From Microbacterium paulum (GTDB lineage Bacteria; Actinomycetota; Actinomycetes; Actinomycetales; Microbacteriaceae): a stretch of DNA of 64,000 nt. The stretch is from contig NZ_JAAGRY010000004.1 in NCBI RefSeq assembly GCF_015707995.1, forward strand, positions 1-64,000, given 5' to 3'. The notes under the pieces were generated by a model. It searched no databases. It was given only the letters and a program-made list of their open reading frames with translations, and had not been told where the DNA came from. Below, piece after piece: positions 22,254 to 30,972 of this stretch; within the stretch, counting starts at the first letter, position 1; every line of letters starts with the position of its first letter. Position numbers and translations under genes: made by a program.

Positions 22254-23191
22254 CAGGCGGCCAACTGCACGTCGGGAACGGCGGAGATCTCGGGTACGTG
22301 CAGCACGCGCATGACAGTCCTCGACGTGATGTTGAGCCGCTGCGCCGTTGCCTCGAGGCTGTATCCCCGTTCGCGAGCCAGGTGGATGGCGAGGTGTCGC
22401 TCTTCTTGGGTCAAGCTCACGCGCTCACCGCACAGAGCGAGGTCGATCGCGACGTCGTCGACGACCGATTCCTCGTCGACGAGGGCAGGCTCGTCGTCGG
22501 TGTCGATGTCGTCCCACGCCATGGGGGGCAGCCATCGGCGCGCGCGCGCGTACTCGAGCGCTCCGGTGCGCACGGCCTTGTCGTAGCGAGTGACGTCAGG
22601 GGCGGGGGTCCGCCACAGCTGCTCATACAGCGCCGCTGCAGCGTTGTGCAGCTTGGCCGGGATGTCAGTCTCGCCGGTGAGGATCCTCCCCATCCTCGAT
22701 TGGCTGATGCCGAGCATCCTCGCCAAGCGGGTCTGCGCCCAACCGAGCGTCCCGAGCGCTTGGATGCGTCGACGCATCCCTCGCGACGAGACCTTCACCT
22801 CCGCGGGGAGCGACGCCAGGTCAGGAGTGACAGCGAGGAGCTTCTCTGCCGTGGAGCGATGGATGCGCGCGGGGGACGAACCCCGACCGCTGCCGTCCCT
22901 TTTCTTGCTGCCGAACCAGATCGCACGAACGGTGTCGGCACTCACGTCAGCGGCGGTAGCGATCGCGGTCACTGTCATGCCGTGCCGGAGGAGGAGGCCG
23001 ATGTGGACCTTGACGGGTGATGTCGGCGACATTCCGCAGTCGTACCTGCCGTAGGCGATGAGCTTCTTCCGCTCATAGCAGCGAGTCGTGTTCGCGGCGC
23101 GGCACTTCGCGCATCCGCACTTGTGCACCCGGTAGCAGGTCGGCGTGTTGCCGTGCTTGTGATCGGGCGGGCAGAGCGTCGTCCTATCCAT
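22253..23191 (-). CDS. Multi-HTH transcriptional regulator with N-terminal zinc cluster (312 aa)
   Basis: Residues 1-45 carry a cysteine cluster (CPPDHKHG, CYRVHKCGCAKCRAANT). At least three helix-turn-helix-like segments follow: GMTVTAIATAADVSADTVRA (~70-90), WAQTRLARMLGISQSRMGRI (~150-170) and GYSLEATAQRLNITSRTVMR (~275-295). Proteins of this build are common in actinophages and plasmids as regulators. It is preceded by regulon element B4 and by a perfect palindrome 19 bases before its start, likely its own operator. A role in controlling transfer or lysogeny-like decisions is inference. Confidence 0.75.
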   Translation of the reverse strand: MDRTTLCPPDHKHGNTPTCYRVHKCGCAKCRAANTTRCYERKKLIAYGRYDCGMSPTSPVKVHIGLLLRHGMTVTAIATAADVSADTVRAIWFGSKKRDGSGRGSSPARIHRSTAEKLLAVTPDLASLPAEVKVSSRGMRRRIQALGTLGWAQTRLARMLGISQSRMGRILTGETDIPAKLHNAAAALYEQLWRTPAPDVTRYDKAVRTGALEYARARRWLPPMAWDDIDTDDEPALVDEESVVDDVAIDLALCGERVSLTQEERHLAIHLARERGYSLEATAQRLNITSRTVMRVLHVPEISAVPDVQLAA

Positions 23192-23209
23192 CCTTCACCC
23201 CTCAAAGTT

Positions 23210-23231
23210 GCTTACATTTATGAATGTAAGC
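23210..23231. promoter_or_regulatory. Palindromic operator before the HTH regulator
   Basis: GCTTACATT (23210-23218), TATG, AATGTAAGC (23223-23231): perfect 9-bp arms. Located 19 bases upstream of the regulator's ATG and downstream of promoter element B4, where binding would block its transcription. Confidence 0.6.
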
Positions 23232-23271
23232 CCTCCGTGTTTCCGATGCAACCGGAGAGGCGGTCCCTCCT

Positions 23272-23310
23272 ACCTACAAGGGGTGGGCGCCCGCTGGGAA
23301 AGTCGACAAA
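23272..23310 (-). promoter_or_regulatory. Conjugation-regulon promoter element B4
   Basis: Minus strand: TTTGTCGAC (23310-23302), 19 bases, CCCTTGTAGGT (23282-23272). It drives toward the HTH regulator at 23,191, with an 80-base leader containing the palindromic operator. Confidence 0.65.
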
Positions 23311-23334
23311 CCGCCAGCTTCAGGAAGGGGGGGC

Positions 23335-24447
23335 TCAGCTGCGGGGTTGCGGGCGTCGCCGGTAGAACCCGTCGACGTCGCGACCGTTCCGTTGATGGGG
23401 TGCCACCCAGACCTCGCCCGACGCGCTCTGCGCAGATCCCGAGACTTCATCGATCGAACGCGACGCGGGGCGGGATGGCGCTGCCAGCGGATGCGTCGAC
23501 GCTTCGGCCTGCGTCACCGCCCCACGAAGGGTCCACTTGCGTGACCAGCGGCCGTCGTCCCGCTTCCCTGCGTACTTCTCGACGAGCTCGGGGGCCGCCT
23601 CGGGGCGCTGGACGGTGTACCGCTGGAAGCTGACGACGTTGACGTTGGCGTCGGCCACGCGTTTCGCGATGCCGGCGCAGATGGACTGGTCGTCCTGCTC
23701 GTAGAGGGCGTCGCTGAAGCCCGCGGGCACAGCGCGGCCGCCGAGCCTCTCCACTTCGGTCGCATCGGGCTTCAGGCTCGCCAAGTACTCAGTCCGCCAG
23801 CGGTACTCGGCTCGCGCCTGCGTCACAGCCTTCGGTCCGTCGACGACGACGAGATCGACCGCGTATCCGTTCTCCTGCAGCATCCGCAGCGTGTCGAAGG
23901 CCTTCCTTTCGTTCGCGAGCGTGCCGTCGAGGATCACGTTCTCGCCGCGGAGAACGGCCCGATCTCGCTCCTGCTTCATGAGAAGCGAGGATTCTTCGTG
24001 CACGAGGGACGCGCGCTCACGCGGTGACAGCACCTCGGTCCCCGGAGGGGAGAGCTCGTGCTCGAGGGTCCCGTCCCGCTGAGCGCGTAGGAGCAGATGA
24101 TCTTTGAAGTCGTCGGCGTTCAGATCCCGCCAGTCCTGTTCGGATGAATCGAGATCAGCGATCAGCTTCGCGCGCGCCGAAGACTTCCCCGCGCCGGGGG
24201 GACCCGCGAGAACGATCGCTCGTCGGTCGCGCTTGACGTTCGGTCTCTGAGCGCGGAAAGCGGCCCGGATCTCCCGGTGAGCTGCTCGGCGCTCTGCTGA
24301 CGGGCGGATCCCGTCTCTGAACCAGCCGGAGTTGTGAACGGTCGAGCTGGACGTGTCCGCGGCGAGCGGGCCTCCTGGCGCTCCCAGCTGATCAAGCAGC
24401 TTCTTTCGGGCGTCGAAGTCGACCTGGCGATCAGGGGATGCGTCCAC
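23335..24447 (-). CDS. Zeta-type toxin (UDP-GlcNAc kinase family)
   Basis: 370 residues. Walker A VLAGPPGAGKSSARAKLI (~79-96) is the zeta/PezT P-loop. The expected zeta features follow: LNADDFKDHLL (substrate loop), then helices to NVILDGTLANERKAFDTL and VDLVVVDGPKAVTQARAEYR, and an arginine-rich lid. Zeta toxins phosphorylate UDP-N-acetylglucosamine and block wall synthesis. It is larger than the minimal toxin by a ~70-residue N-terminal helical extension and a C-terminal basic tail. GTG start at 24447 overlaps the small upstream gene, its probable antitoxin. Confidence 0.8.
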   Translation of the reverse strand: MDASPDRQVDFDARKKLLDQLGAPGGPLAADTSSSTVHNSGWFRDGIRPSAERRAAHREIRAAFRAQRPNVKRDRRAIVLAGPPGAGKSSARAKLIADLDSSEQDWRDLNADDFKDHLLLRAQRDGTLEHELSPPGTEVLSPRERASLVHEESSLLMKQERDRAVLRGENVILDGTLANERKAFDTLRMLQENGYAVDLVVVDGPKAVTQARAEYRWRTEYLASLKPDATEVERLGGRAVPAGFSDALYEQDDQSICAGIAKRVADANVNVVSFQRYTVQRPEAAPELVEKYAGKRDDGRWSRKWTLRGAVTQAEASTHPLAAPSRPASRSIDEVSGSAQSASGEVWVAPHQRNGRDVDGFYRRRPQPRS

Positions 24448-24688
24448 CGTTGGCCTCCGTCACGGCATCGGCGATCTCCTCGTAGAGGTCGTCGTCGATG
24501 AAGTCGCATGCAAGCGCAGTGCCAATCTCCTCGAACGAGTTCCTCGTGGTCACCGCAGGGTCGTCGAAGGGTGGGGCGATGTGCTCGCGCGCGGCGAAGG
24601 GGAACGCCCGCAGCGCGGCGATGAGGTCGGCGCGCGAGATCTCCCCGTCGCTGTACTGGCGCGTGAGATCGAGCGGAGTGGTGGTCAT
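24431..24688 (-). CDS. Probable antitoxin of the zeta toxin (85 aa)
   Basis: MTTTPLDLTRQYSDGEISRA, then helical and acidic to DDDLYEEIADAVTEANG. The ATG at 24688 is decided by the excellent AAGGAGGTGATC just upstream; two earlier in-frame ATGs (24712, 24739) lack one. Its end overlaps the zeta start by 17 bases. It does not look like the classical epsilon antitoxin, so the pairing rests on size, charge, order and overlap. Regulon element B5 lies upstream. Confidence 0.65.
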   Translation of the reverse strand: MTTTPLDLTRQYSDGEISRADLIAALRAFPFAAREHIAPPFDDPAVTTRNSFEEIGTALACDFIDDDLYEEIADAVTEANGGRIP

Positions 24689-24791
24689 CCTGATCACCTC
24701 CTTCTCAACCGTCATCTCCATGCCCTCAGCATACGCCACAGATGGTTACATTCGTTAAGGTTCGCTGCATGGGTCATCGGGAGTCCCTTCC

Positions 24792-24830
24792 ATCTACAAG
24801 GGGTGGAAGGGGGGACGCTAGGTCGACAAA
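24792..24830 (-). promoter_or_regulatory. Conjugation-regulon promoter element B5
   Basis: Minus strand: TTTGTCGAC (24830-24822), 19 bases, CCCTTGTAGAT (24802-24792). It starts two bases after the stop codon of the last Tad gene and drives the antitoxin-zeta pair about 100 bases downstream. Confidence 0.65.
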
Positions 24831-24831
24831 G

Positions 24832-25389
24832 TCAGGCGAGGATCCCCGCCGCGGTGACGATCAGCGCGGCGGCCGCGATCGCCGGACCGTGCGCGTGTGC
24901 AGCACGCCCCCGCCCAGCCGCGATGCGCACGAGCCGCTCGCCGGCACTGAGCAGCACGGCGAGTGGCACGAGATAGATGGCGAACCAGCCAGAGAAGACG
25001 CCGGCGAAGAGGGTGACCGCGCCTGCGAACTTCGCGTCTCCGAATCCGAACCAGCCTGCCATGCCCATCATCGCGTAGGCGAGGAAGACCACGGCGGCCG
25101 CGGCGACGGCGATGACGAGGATCCATGGGTCTGCGGTCGAGATGCTCACCGCGGCCGCTTGCAGAGCGCCGGCCAACGCGTAGGGGCCCGTGTACCGGTT
25201 GGGCAACCGCTTCGTGCGAACGTCGACGCCCGCGATCGCGGAGCTGGCGGCGGTGAAGCAGGCCAGGGCGATCCACGGGTATCCCGGGATGCCGGCGAGT
25301 GCCAGGCCTGCGAGAAACGCACCGTCAACGGCAGCGACGACGTACTCGCTTCGCGCGCGAGCGTCGGTCCTCTCTTCGATCACGGTCAT
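24832..25389 (-). CDS. Prepilin peptidase (A24 family, TadV/CpaA-like)
   Basis: 185 residues, six or so hydrophobic segments. The two catalytic aspartates of A24 peptidases are visible: Asp56 in GVDVRTKRLPNR and Asp118 in the GFGDAKF (GxGD) motif. It lacks the N-terminal methylase domain, as in TadV. It cleaves the short leader of Flp-type pilins at the membrane. ATGA overlap with the LysM-SARP gene; last gene of the leftward Tad operon. Confidence 0.85.
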   Translation of the reverse strand: MTVIEERTDARARSEYVVAAVDGAFLAGLALAGIPGYPWIALACFTAASSAIAGVDVRTKRLPNRYTGPYALAGALQAAAVSISTADPWILVIAVAAAAVVFLAYAMMGMAGWFGFGDAKFAGAVTLFAGVFSGWFAIYLVPLAVLLSAGERLVRIAAGRGRAAHAHGPAIAAAALIVTAAGILA

Positions 25390-28300
25390 CGGGCGTTGAC
25401 GAGCTTGGCCGGCGCGGAGTCGATGAGTTGCTGAGTCGCGTCGTCGAGCTCGTAGTCCGGGTCCCCTCCCCCGGGGCGGGCATAGAGCTCGTCAACGACG
25501 CGGGAGAACTCGGCGGGGCTGCCGGCGCGCATGGCGGCCTCGAGCTCGAGGCGCCACCCGGCCTCGTTGAGCGGGTCGGCCGACTGGGCGATGCGTGCGG
25601 CGAACCGGGCCTGGTCGAACTCTCCCCGCCGGAGCGCCCGGTGGGCGAGCTCGTCGGCGGCGTCCAGGACGGCAGCGATCATCGCTTCCTCGGCCGGGGC
25701 ACGCCAGACCCACCACCCCCGTCGATTCGTCGGAGGGGTGAGAGGCTGCCCGCGGACCAGCCTGATCGCCGCGATCAAGTCCTCGTTGGGGGTGGTCTTG
25801 AGATCAGGGCCGATCAGGGAGCGGAAGTCGTCCCAATCGCTCCGAATCGCGGGGTGGATGAGGAAGCCGACTTCCTTCCGTCCCTCGGGGAGGAGCTTGC
25901 GCCCATCGGGGTCTGCGCCCAGGGCATTCCGAAGGTGCTTGGCGAGCTGACGCGCGTTGTTGGCATCCGGGTCGACCTTGTCCGGCCAGAACGCCTTGTG
26001 CAGCTGCGCCCCGGGCACCTGCCCGCCATGCAGGAGCAGGTAGGCCATCATCTCCGCACCGCGACCGGGGAGCTTCTCCTGGACGTTCATGACGTCCACC
26101 GGTCCGAGCATGCGCACGTACGGCGCGGGCCAGTCGGGTGCGCTGACCGTGGCCGAAAGCGTGAGCTCCGGCTCCTCGACTGCGGCCACAGGCTCGTTGG
26201 AGGCGGGTGCCGATTCGATGTCCAGTTCGGAGATCTCGACGGATCCGACCGCCGCCTCGTGCTGAGGCGTGCTCTCGGCGGCGGCGGCGTCGTCAAGAGC
26301 TGTGTGCTCTTCCTCGACCGTCGACGGCTCGATCTCGGGCGCCTCTACGGATGCGAGATCCGCCTCGTCGACGGGAAGCTGAGGTGCGACCTCAACCTCG
26401 TCGTCGAGGGCCCGCTCGTCGACGACGTTCTCCGCCGCCAGATCGGCGATGTGGGATTCCTGAGCTGTGGTGTCGAAGAGGTTCTGGACGAGCTCGAGCT
26501 CTTCGCCGGCGAGCAGCTGGGGGTGGAAAGGGAGCGGCGGCAGTTGGCCTCCGGAGCGGTACTCGGCGGTGGTGCGATCGGTGATGACGACGGTGGATCC
26601 CGCCTCGATCGAGTCGCCGCTGGCGACAGTGGCGATGCCCAGCCGCGGCATGCGCGCGACGAGCTCGGCGAGCTCGGTCCGCTGCGCCTCGGGCGGCTCC
26701 ACGCCGAGGATGACGATGTGCGGCGCCCACGATTCCAGGTCGGTGGCCTTCACGCGTGCCTGGTGCACGTCGTCGACGTCGTACGAGTCCAGCGCGGCGC
26801 GACGGTCCTCCATGTCGGCCCGGAGGTTTCGGATCAGTGCCGGGACGTCGTCGACGTGCTGCACTCGGAACCGTCCGAGGTCGCGGGCGAGTCCGTGGGG
26901 CATCCCGACGAGAGTGACCTGGATCTGATCGGACCAGGGGTTCACAGCCAGCTCGACGGCGATCGCAGTGAGAACACCTCGCGCTGTCTCTTCGTCGCCG
27001 ACGACGTTCAGCGAACCGATCTGCTCGAGGTCGAGGAGGAGAACCCCGCCGGCGTCATCGGTTCCGATAGTCGTGAGCGCAGGGTACGGCGACACGGTCG
27101 GTCGGCTCGGTGGCTGTGCACGTCCAGGCCGCACGATCCAGGCCGTGCGGTCGGGGTGGGCAGCCTCGAACGGCTCGGGTAGATCTGCGGGCTCGGTCAG
27201 GTAGACGGCGATCTCATCGTCGGCCAGACGGACGGCGAGGAGCTCGGGGAGCACCGCTCCGGTGTCCTCGGCCCAGGCCTGCAACCCGCGCAGGGCGTTG
27301 TCGATGTCATCGACACCGATCGGGTTCTCGACCAGACGCAGCTCAAGTTCCAGATCAGCCGCGGCCTCGCTGGGCATTGCGATTCGCTCTCCGGCGAGAC
27401 GCTTCCGGCGTTGCCGTAGTCGCCTCGCCCCAAGCGCGGCGAGTAGACCCGCCACGAGCAGGCCCACTGCACCTCCTGCCGTCGCGAGAGGCACCGAGTA
27501 ACCCGCATCGGAGGACTCTTCCTCCTGCGCGTCGCCGGATGCAGACTCGTCGTGCGTGGCGGTCTGGCTGGCGGAGTCCTCGTGCTTGACGCCCTGATCC
27601 CCTGCAGCATTCCCAACCGCGCCGCCGGATCCCTCTGCGCCGCCCGCGCCGTCGCCGCCTGGCCCGCCGACATCGACGCTCCCGGGTCCGACGGACGCGG
27701 AAGCAGAGTCCGCCGGCGCCGCCGGCGCCGGCGGGTCGGGTGCCGGCGCCGGCGGGGCCTCCTCCACCTGGACGTTCGGCACAGACAACGTCCATCCGGT
27801 GAGGATGAGGTCCTGGTCGCTCAGCGCGCGTCCGTCTGCCTGCGTGACTCCCTGATTCGCATCGAAGATCTCTGGGTATCGCTGCCCGTCCCCGTAGTAC
27901 TTCGCGGCGAGATCCCAAAGGGTGTCTCCGCGGACGACCTGGTGGTCGATGGTGACGTTCGTGGTGGCTGGCGCGACGTCCTGCGTCATCGTGTTCGCGG
28001 GGATGGCCGACGACACGTTCGCAGTCGGCCCAGCGGGGTCCACCACGGAGGCCTGTGACCAGGGTATGGCTGTCGCTGAGACGGGCTCAGCAGCGACCGC
28101 CGGGGTTGCTGTGCCGCCCAGCGCGCCGAATCCCGTGAGCATCACTGCGACGGCCGCGACGAGGGATGCGGCAACGCGCTGCTGTCCGCGGAACGCGCCG
28201 ACCTTCTTCGGAGTCGGGCGCCCAGCGAGTCCCGCGCCGATCTCGAGGAGAAGCGGCCCTGCGAACGCCAGCCACGCAAGCCAGCACAGCAGCGGCAGTA

Positions 28301-28472
28301 CCTTCGTCGTCAGGATGACGTACCCGTAGTCGGGCGTGAGGGAGAAGATCGCCTCCCACTGTGCCGAGGTGGGAAGCGGGTTCCCTGCGATGAACGCAAG
28401 GACAACAGGCACGCCGACGAGGATCGCGCCGATCACGATCAGGGCACCCAGGCCTCGCAACAGTTTCGCCAC
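25386..28472 (-). CDS. Membrane LysM-SARP (BTAD) regulator of the Tad cluster
   Basis: 1028 residues. N-terminus has hydrophobic segments at ~7-28, ~55-80 and ~100-125. Then an extracytoplasmic LysM domain (~174-232, VVRGDTLWDLAAKYYGDG), a proline- and acid-rich linker, and a further TM segment (~330-350, PLATAGGAVGLLVAGLLAAL). A long cytoplasmic part ends in a SARP-type winged-helix plus bacterial transcriptional activation domain (PYVRMLGPVDVMNVQEKLPG, AQLHKAFWPD, then TPR-like helices). LysM-BTAD fusions typically accompany actinobacterial Tad loci and may link wall status to pilus expression. The mechanism is not established. Confidence 0.85.
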   Translation of the reverse strand: MAKLLRGLGALIVIGAILVGVPVVLAFIAGNPLPTSAQWEAIFSLTPDYGYVILTTKVLPLLCWLAWLAFAGPLLLEIGAGLAGRPTPKKVGAFRGQQRVAASLVAAVAVMLTGFGALGGTATPAVAAEPVSATAIPWSQASVVDPAGPTANVSSAIPANTMTQDVAPATTNVTIDHQVVRGDTLWDLAAKYYGDGQRYPEIFDANQGVTQADGRALSDQDLILTGWTLSVPNVQVEEAPPAPAPDPPAPAAPADSASASVGPGSVDVGGPGGDGAGGAEGSGGAVGNAAGDQGVKHEDSASQTATHDESASGDAQEEESSDAGYSVPLATAGGAVGLLVAGLLAALGARRLRQRRKRLAGERIAMPSEAAADLELELRLVENPIGVDDIDNALRGLQAWAEDTGAVLPELLAVRLADDEIAVYLTEPADLPEPFEAAHPDRTAWIVRPGRAQPPSRPTVSPYPALTTIGTDDAGGVLLLDLEQIGSLNVVGDEETARGVLTAIAVELAVNPWSDQIQVTLVGMPHGLARDLGRFRVQHVDDVPALIRNLRADMEDRRAALDSYDVDDVHQARVKATDLESWAPHIVILGVEPPEAQRTELAELVARMPRLGIATVASGDSIEAGSTVVITDRTTAEYRSGGQLPPLPFHPQLLAGEELELVQNLFDTTAQESHIADLAAENVVDERALDDEVEVAPQLPVDEADLASVEAPEIEPSTVEEEHTALDDAAAAESTPQHEAAVGSVEISELDIESAPASNEPVAAVEEPELTLSATVSAPDWPAPYVRMLGPVDVMNVQEKLPGRGAEMMAYLLLHGGQVPGAQLHKAFWPDKVDPDANNARQLAKHLRNALGADPDGRKLLPEGRKEVGFLIHPAIRSDWDDFRSLIGPDLKTTPNEDLIAAIRLVRGQPLTPPTNRRGWWVWRAPAEEAMIAAVLDAADELAHRALRRGEFDQARFAARIAQSADPLNEAGWRLELEAAMRAGSPAEFSRVVDELYARPGGGDPDYELDDATQQLIDSAPAKLVNAR

Positions 28473-28500
28473 GTCGTCGCCTTTCAGTCAGCCAGGCTGT

Positions 28501-29502
28501 TCAGCCACCGTAGTTGGCGGTATTGACAGACTGGAGCTCGCCGACGCGGACCTGGGCCGTCGTGGTCGTAGAGGGCATTGCGATCGTCCCGCTCTCCCCA
28601 CCACCGGTCCACTCGACGACCCACGTCGTCGACGCGGATACGGTGAACGATCCCGAACCCGAGGTCCGCTGGTAACGGAAGCCGCACGTCGGTGAATCGA
28701 CAGCGAGCTGATTCGCCATGGCGGCCGCGTTGAAGGGGGTTCCCACGCCGCAGTTGATCGTCTGGCCGTCGCCGGACGACCACGTCAGTGAGCGAACATT
28801 CGCCGTCGCGGTTACCGTCACTCCCCCGTATGTCGCAGTGCGAGACAGAGGCCCCCAGGTGCTCTCGGAGGTGCCGTCGACCCACAGCCAGACAGGGATC
28901 CCGACCCAGGTGCGTCGATACGCGGCCGTTCCGATCGGGTCATCGGAATGGACCTTGCTTTCCGGGGCCATGCCGATCGTGATCGGCTCCAGCGTGAAGG
29001 TACGCACCAGCATTCCCGCCGCCTGAGCAGGCGTGTACCGGCTGACCCCGGGAGGTGGCGCCAGGAGCCACTGGCCCATTGTGTAGCAGCCGCGGGGGTT
29101 GTTGCACTGGTAGAGGTTGCACGTGTACCAGGCGCCCACCGACGCATCTCGGCCAGCGGGAGGCGCACCCTGGGGGTCGTCCAACGACCAGTAGCACTGC
29201 TTGTCGTTCGACCACCACCCGCCATCACGAGAACACGGAATCTCCTCCGGCCCGCCAGCCCCTCCCTGGTATGTGCACGCAGACGGCCCCGGCGTAAAGC
29301 CAACCGGACCCGTGGAACCCCCACTCGGCTCATACCCGCCAGGCGTACCACCACCCCCAGTACCAACCTCACAGTTCCAGGAGTTGTCGATCGGGTTATA
29401 GGTGCAGTTGTCCGCAGCGGATGCCGCTGTGACTGGGACCAGCACGGCGAGCACCACCGCCAAAATGGCTACGAGGGCGCCTACTGCCCGACGCCTCAGC
29501 AT
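28501..29502 (-). CDS. Exported cysteine-rich protein in the Tad operon (333 aa)
   Basis: Start at 29502 gives a signal peptide MLRRRAVGALVAILAVVLAV with an A-S-A cleavage region (~28-40). The mature part is rich in Cys, Gly, Trp and Tyr (DNCTYNPIDNSWNCEVG, WYTCNLYQCNNPRGCYTMGQ) and ends in immunoglobulin-like strands (YGGVTVTATANVRSLTWSSG, SGSFTVSASTTWVVEW). Probably a surface protein or pilus-associated adhesin. The beginning overlaps the stop of the lipoprotein gene. No named family. Confidence 0.75.
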   Translation of the reverse strand: MLRRRAVGALVAILAVVLAVLVPVTAASAADNCTYNPIDNSWNCEVGTGGGGTPGGYEPSGGSTGPVGFTPGPSACTYQGGAGGPEEIPCSRDGGWWSNDKQCYWSLDDPQGAPPAGRDASVGAWYTCNLYQCNNPRGCYTMGQWLLAPPPGVSRYTPAQAAGMLVRTFTLEPITIGMAPESKVHSDDPIGTAAYRRTWVGIPVWLWVDGTSESTWGPLSRTATYGGVTVTATANVRSLTWSSGDGQTINCGVGTPFNAAAMANQLAVDSPTCGFRYQRTSGSGSFTVSASTTWVVEWTGGGESGTIAMPSTTTTAQVRVGELQSVNTANYGG

Positions 29503-30149
29503 TGCGGCGCTCCTTCCACCACGGTCCCGTCGCGGTTGACGAGCGTCTTGAAGTTGTAGATCAACCAGGCGCCCTGCGACGGTGAGAAGTACACCGAAAA
29601 GACACCCGGTGAGCTGCCCTTCGGAGTGTCGAGGTGCGTCCCCTGCGGGTCGAAGGTCTCGGTATCGGCGTTGCTGGAGCATCCGTAGACGTCGACGTTT
29701 CCGTACTGTGCTGAGGCGCCTGTGCCGTCCTTGATCGGTCCGACGGTGCTCATGGCGGCGTTGGTCGACCACTTCGTCGGGGCGCCTTCCAGGCGGTAGC
29801 CGGACTTGGCGTTCAGCTGCACGAGCTGCTCGATGGGTGCGCCGGGGACGATCAATCCGGTGAGGTAGTCGGCGCCCAGTCCGGCGGTACTCATCATCGT
29901 GAATGTGGCGTCGTAGTACCTCTGCACGGCTTGGGTTGCCTGGTCGACTGCTTCGCTTTCGGACGTTGCCTGCTCGCCGGCGGTCGGCGTGGGCGGTGTC
30001 GTGGGGTTGGCCGTCGGTGTGGGCGAGCTCGTGGGGCTCGGCGTGGCGGTCTGCCAGGCGTTCGGGTCTTCGTTCGGGGTACAGGCCGCCATCGCGATGG
30101 CGGCCGCGACCAGGAGGGTGATCGTGGCGGTCGTCTTGGTGGTCTTCAT
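29496..30149 (-). CDS. Lipoprotein in the Tad operon (217 aa)
   Basis: Signal sequence ITLLVAAAIAMAAC with a lipobox cysteine at residue 22, then a Pro/Thr linker (TPSPTSSPTPTANPTTPPTP) and a globular domain with an NTF2-like feel (VDQATQAVQRYYDATFTMM ... WLIYNFKTL). Anchored outside the membrane. Position between the pseudopilins and the exported cysteine-rich protein suggests a pilus assembly or anchoring role. Confidence 0.75.
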   Translation of the reverse strand: MKTTKTTATITLLVAAAIAMAACTPNEDPNAWQTATPSPTSSPTPTANPTTPPTPTAGEQATSESEAVDQATQAVQRYYDATFTMMSTAGLGADYLTGLIVPGAPIEQLVQLNAKSGYRLEGAPTKWSTNAAMSTVGPIKDGTGASAQYGNVDVYGCSSNADTETFDPQGTHLDTPKGSSPGVFSVYFSPSQGAWLIYNFKTLVNRDGTVVEGAPQC

Positions 30150-30158
30150 GCGATGTCC

Positions 30159-30527
30159 CTAGTTGTCGATGAGTGCGGCGGATCCGGTGGCCTGGACCGG
30201 TAGCGATCCGATCATCCAGAGGATACGTGGGGTGTAGGCCATGTCGACGGTGACGAAGACCTCGTTGCCGGTGACAGTGACGTTGCCGGTGGCGCCGGCG
30301 GAGGTGATGTAGTTCTCCGCGGCTGCGACAGCGGCAGGGATGGAGAGGTCGAAGGCGTCACCGTTGACGGAGGTTCCGGTTGCGGCGTTGGTGCCTGCTC
30401 GAGCTGCCGACTGGGCGACGGTGAGAGCCTGTTGGAAGGTCTGCGTCTTGCCCTGTCCGTCGACGACGATGCCTGCGATGAAGATGAGCGCGACGAAGAA
30501 GCCGAGCCACATGGGGACGAACTTCAT
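30159..30527 (-). CDS. TadG/TadE-like pseudopilin (122 aa)
   Basis: One N-terminal TM segment (WLGFFVALIFIAGIVVDGQG) followed by AQSAARAGTNAATG, the typical TadE/TadG helix that bears small residues, then a beta-rich extracellular domain (NVTVTGNEVFVTVDMAYTPR). Lies 10 bases after the lipoprotein start region in the Tad operon. Probably a minor pilin. Confidence 0.75.
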   Translation of the reverse strand: MKFVPMWLGFFVALIFIAGIVVDGQGKTQTFQQALTVAQSAARAGTNAATGTSVNGDAFDLSIPAAVAAAENYITSAGATGNVTVTGNEVFVTVDMAYTPRILWMIGSLPVQATGSAALIDN

Positions 30528-30531
30528 GAGG

Positions 30532-30972
30532 TCACCTCTCTCGATAGGGGTCGACGGGGCTGCTGGCGGTCTTGGTGATCGTGACCGATCCGGGCATTCC
30601 AGGGAAGGAGATGTCGGAGGTCGCGATGGTGCAGCTCACGGTGGCGGTGACGGTGCCGGTTTGGCCGATGCCGGTGCTGAGACCGTCGCCGCCGATCTTG
30701 ACGTCAAGATCGATGCAGGTGACGTTGCCACCGAGTGCTGTGGTGGCCGCCGCTTGCGCGTGGGGTACAGCGTCGGCGACGGTCCGGGAAATGGATGCGT
30801 CTCGGGCGGCGGCGTATGCGGCGGCTTGGACGGTGTTGGCCGCAGCTCCGCCACGACCGACCCAGATGATCAGGCCGAAGAGTGTCACTGCGGCGAGGGC
30901 GAGGATCGTCCATCCGGGGAGGTCGTCGAGATCTCCGGACTCGTCGTGGATGATGCGGCGGATTGTCTTCAC
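30532..30972 (-). CDS. TadE-like minor pilin (146 aa)
   Basis: The GTG at 30972 overlaps the previous stop (GTGA) and is preferred over an ATG five codons upstream. Sequence KTIRRIIHDESGDLDDLPGW then TM segment ILALAAVTLFGLIIWVG and AAANTVQAAAYAAARDASIS, the TadE-type N-terminal helix; C-terminal strands with two cysteines (CIDLDVKIGGDG, VSCTIATSD). Structural partner of the neighbouring pseudopilins. Confidence 0.75.
   Translation of the reverse strand: MKTIRRIIHDESGDLDDLPGWTILALAAVTLFGLIIWVGRGGAAANTVQAAAYAAARDASISRTVADAVPHAQAAATTALGGNVTCIDLDVKIGGDGLSTGIGQTGTVTATVSCTIATSDISFPGMPGSVTITKTASSPVDPYRER

Noticed and set aside
25299-27182. Long open frame on the plus strand opposite the LysM-SARP gene
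   Set aside because: It mirrors the real gene in high-GC DNA; the minus-strand protein has recognisable domains and continuous operon context, the plus-strand one has none.
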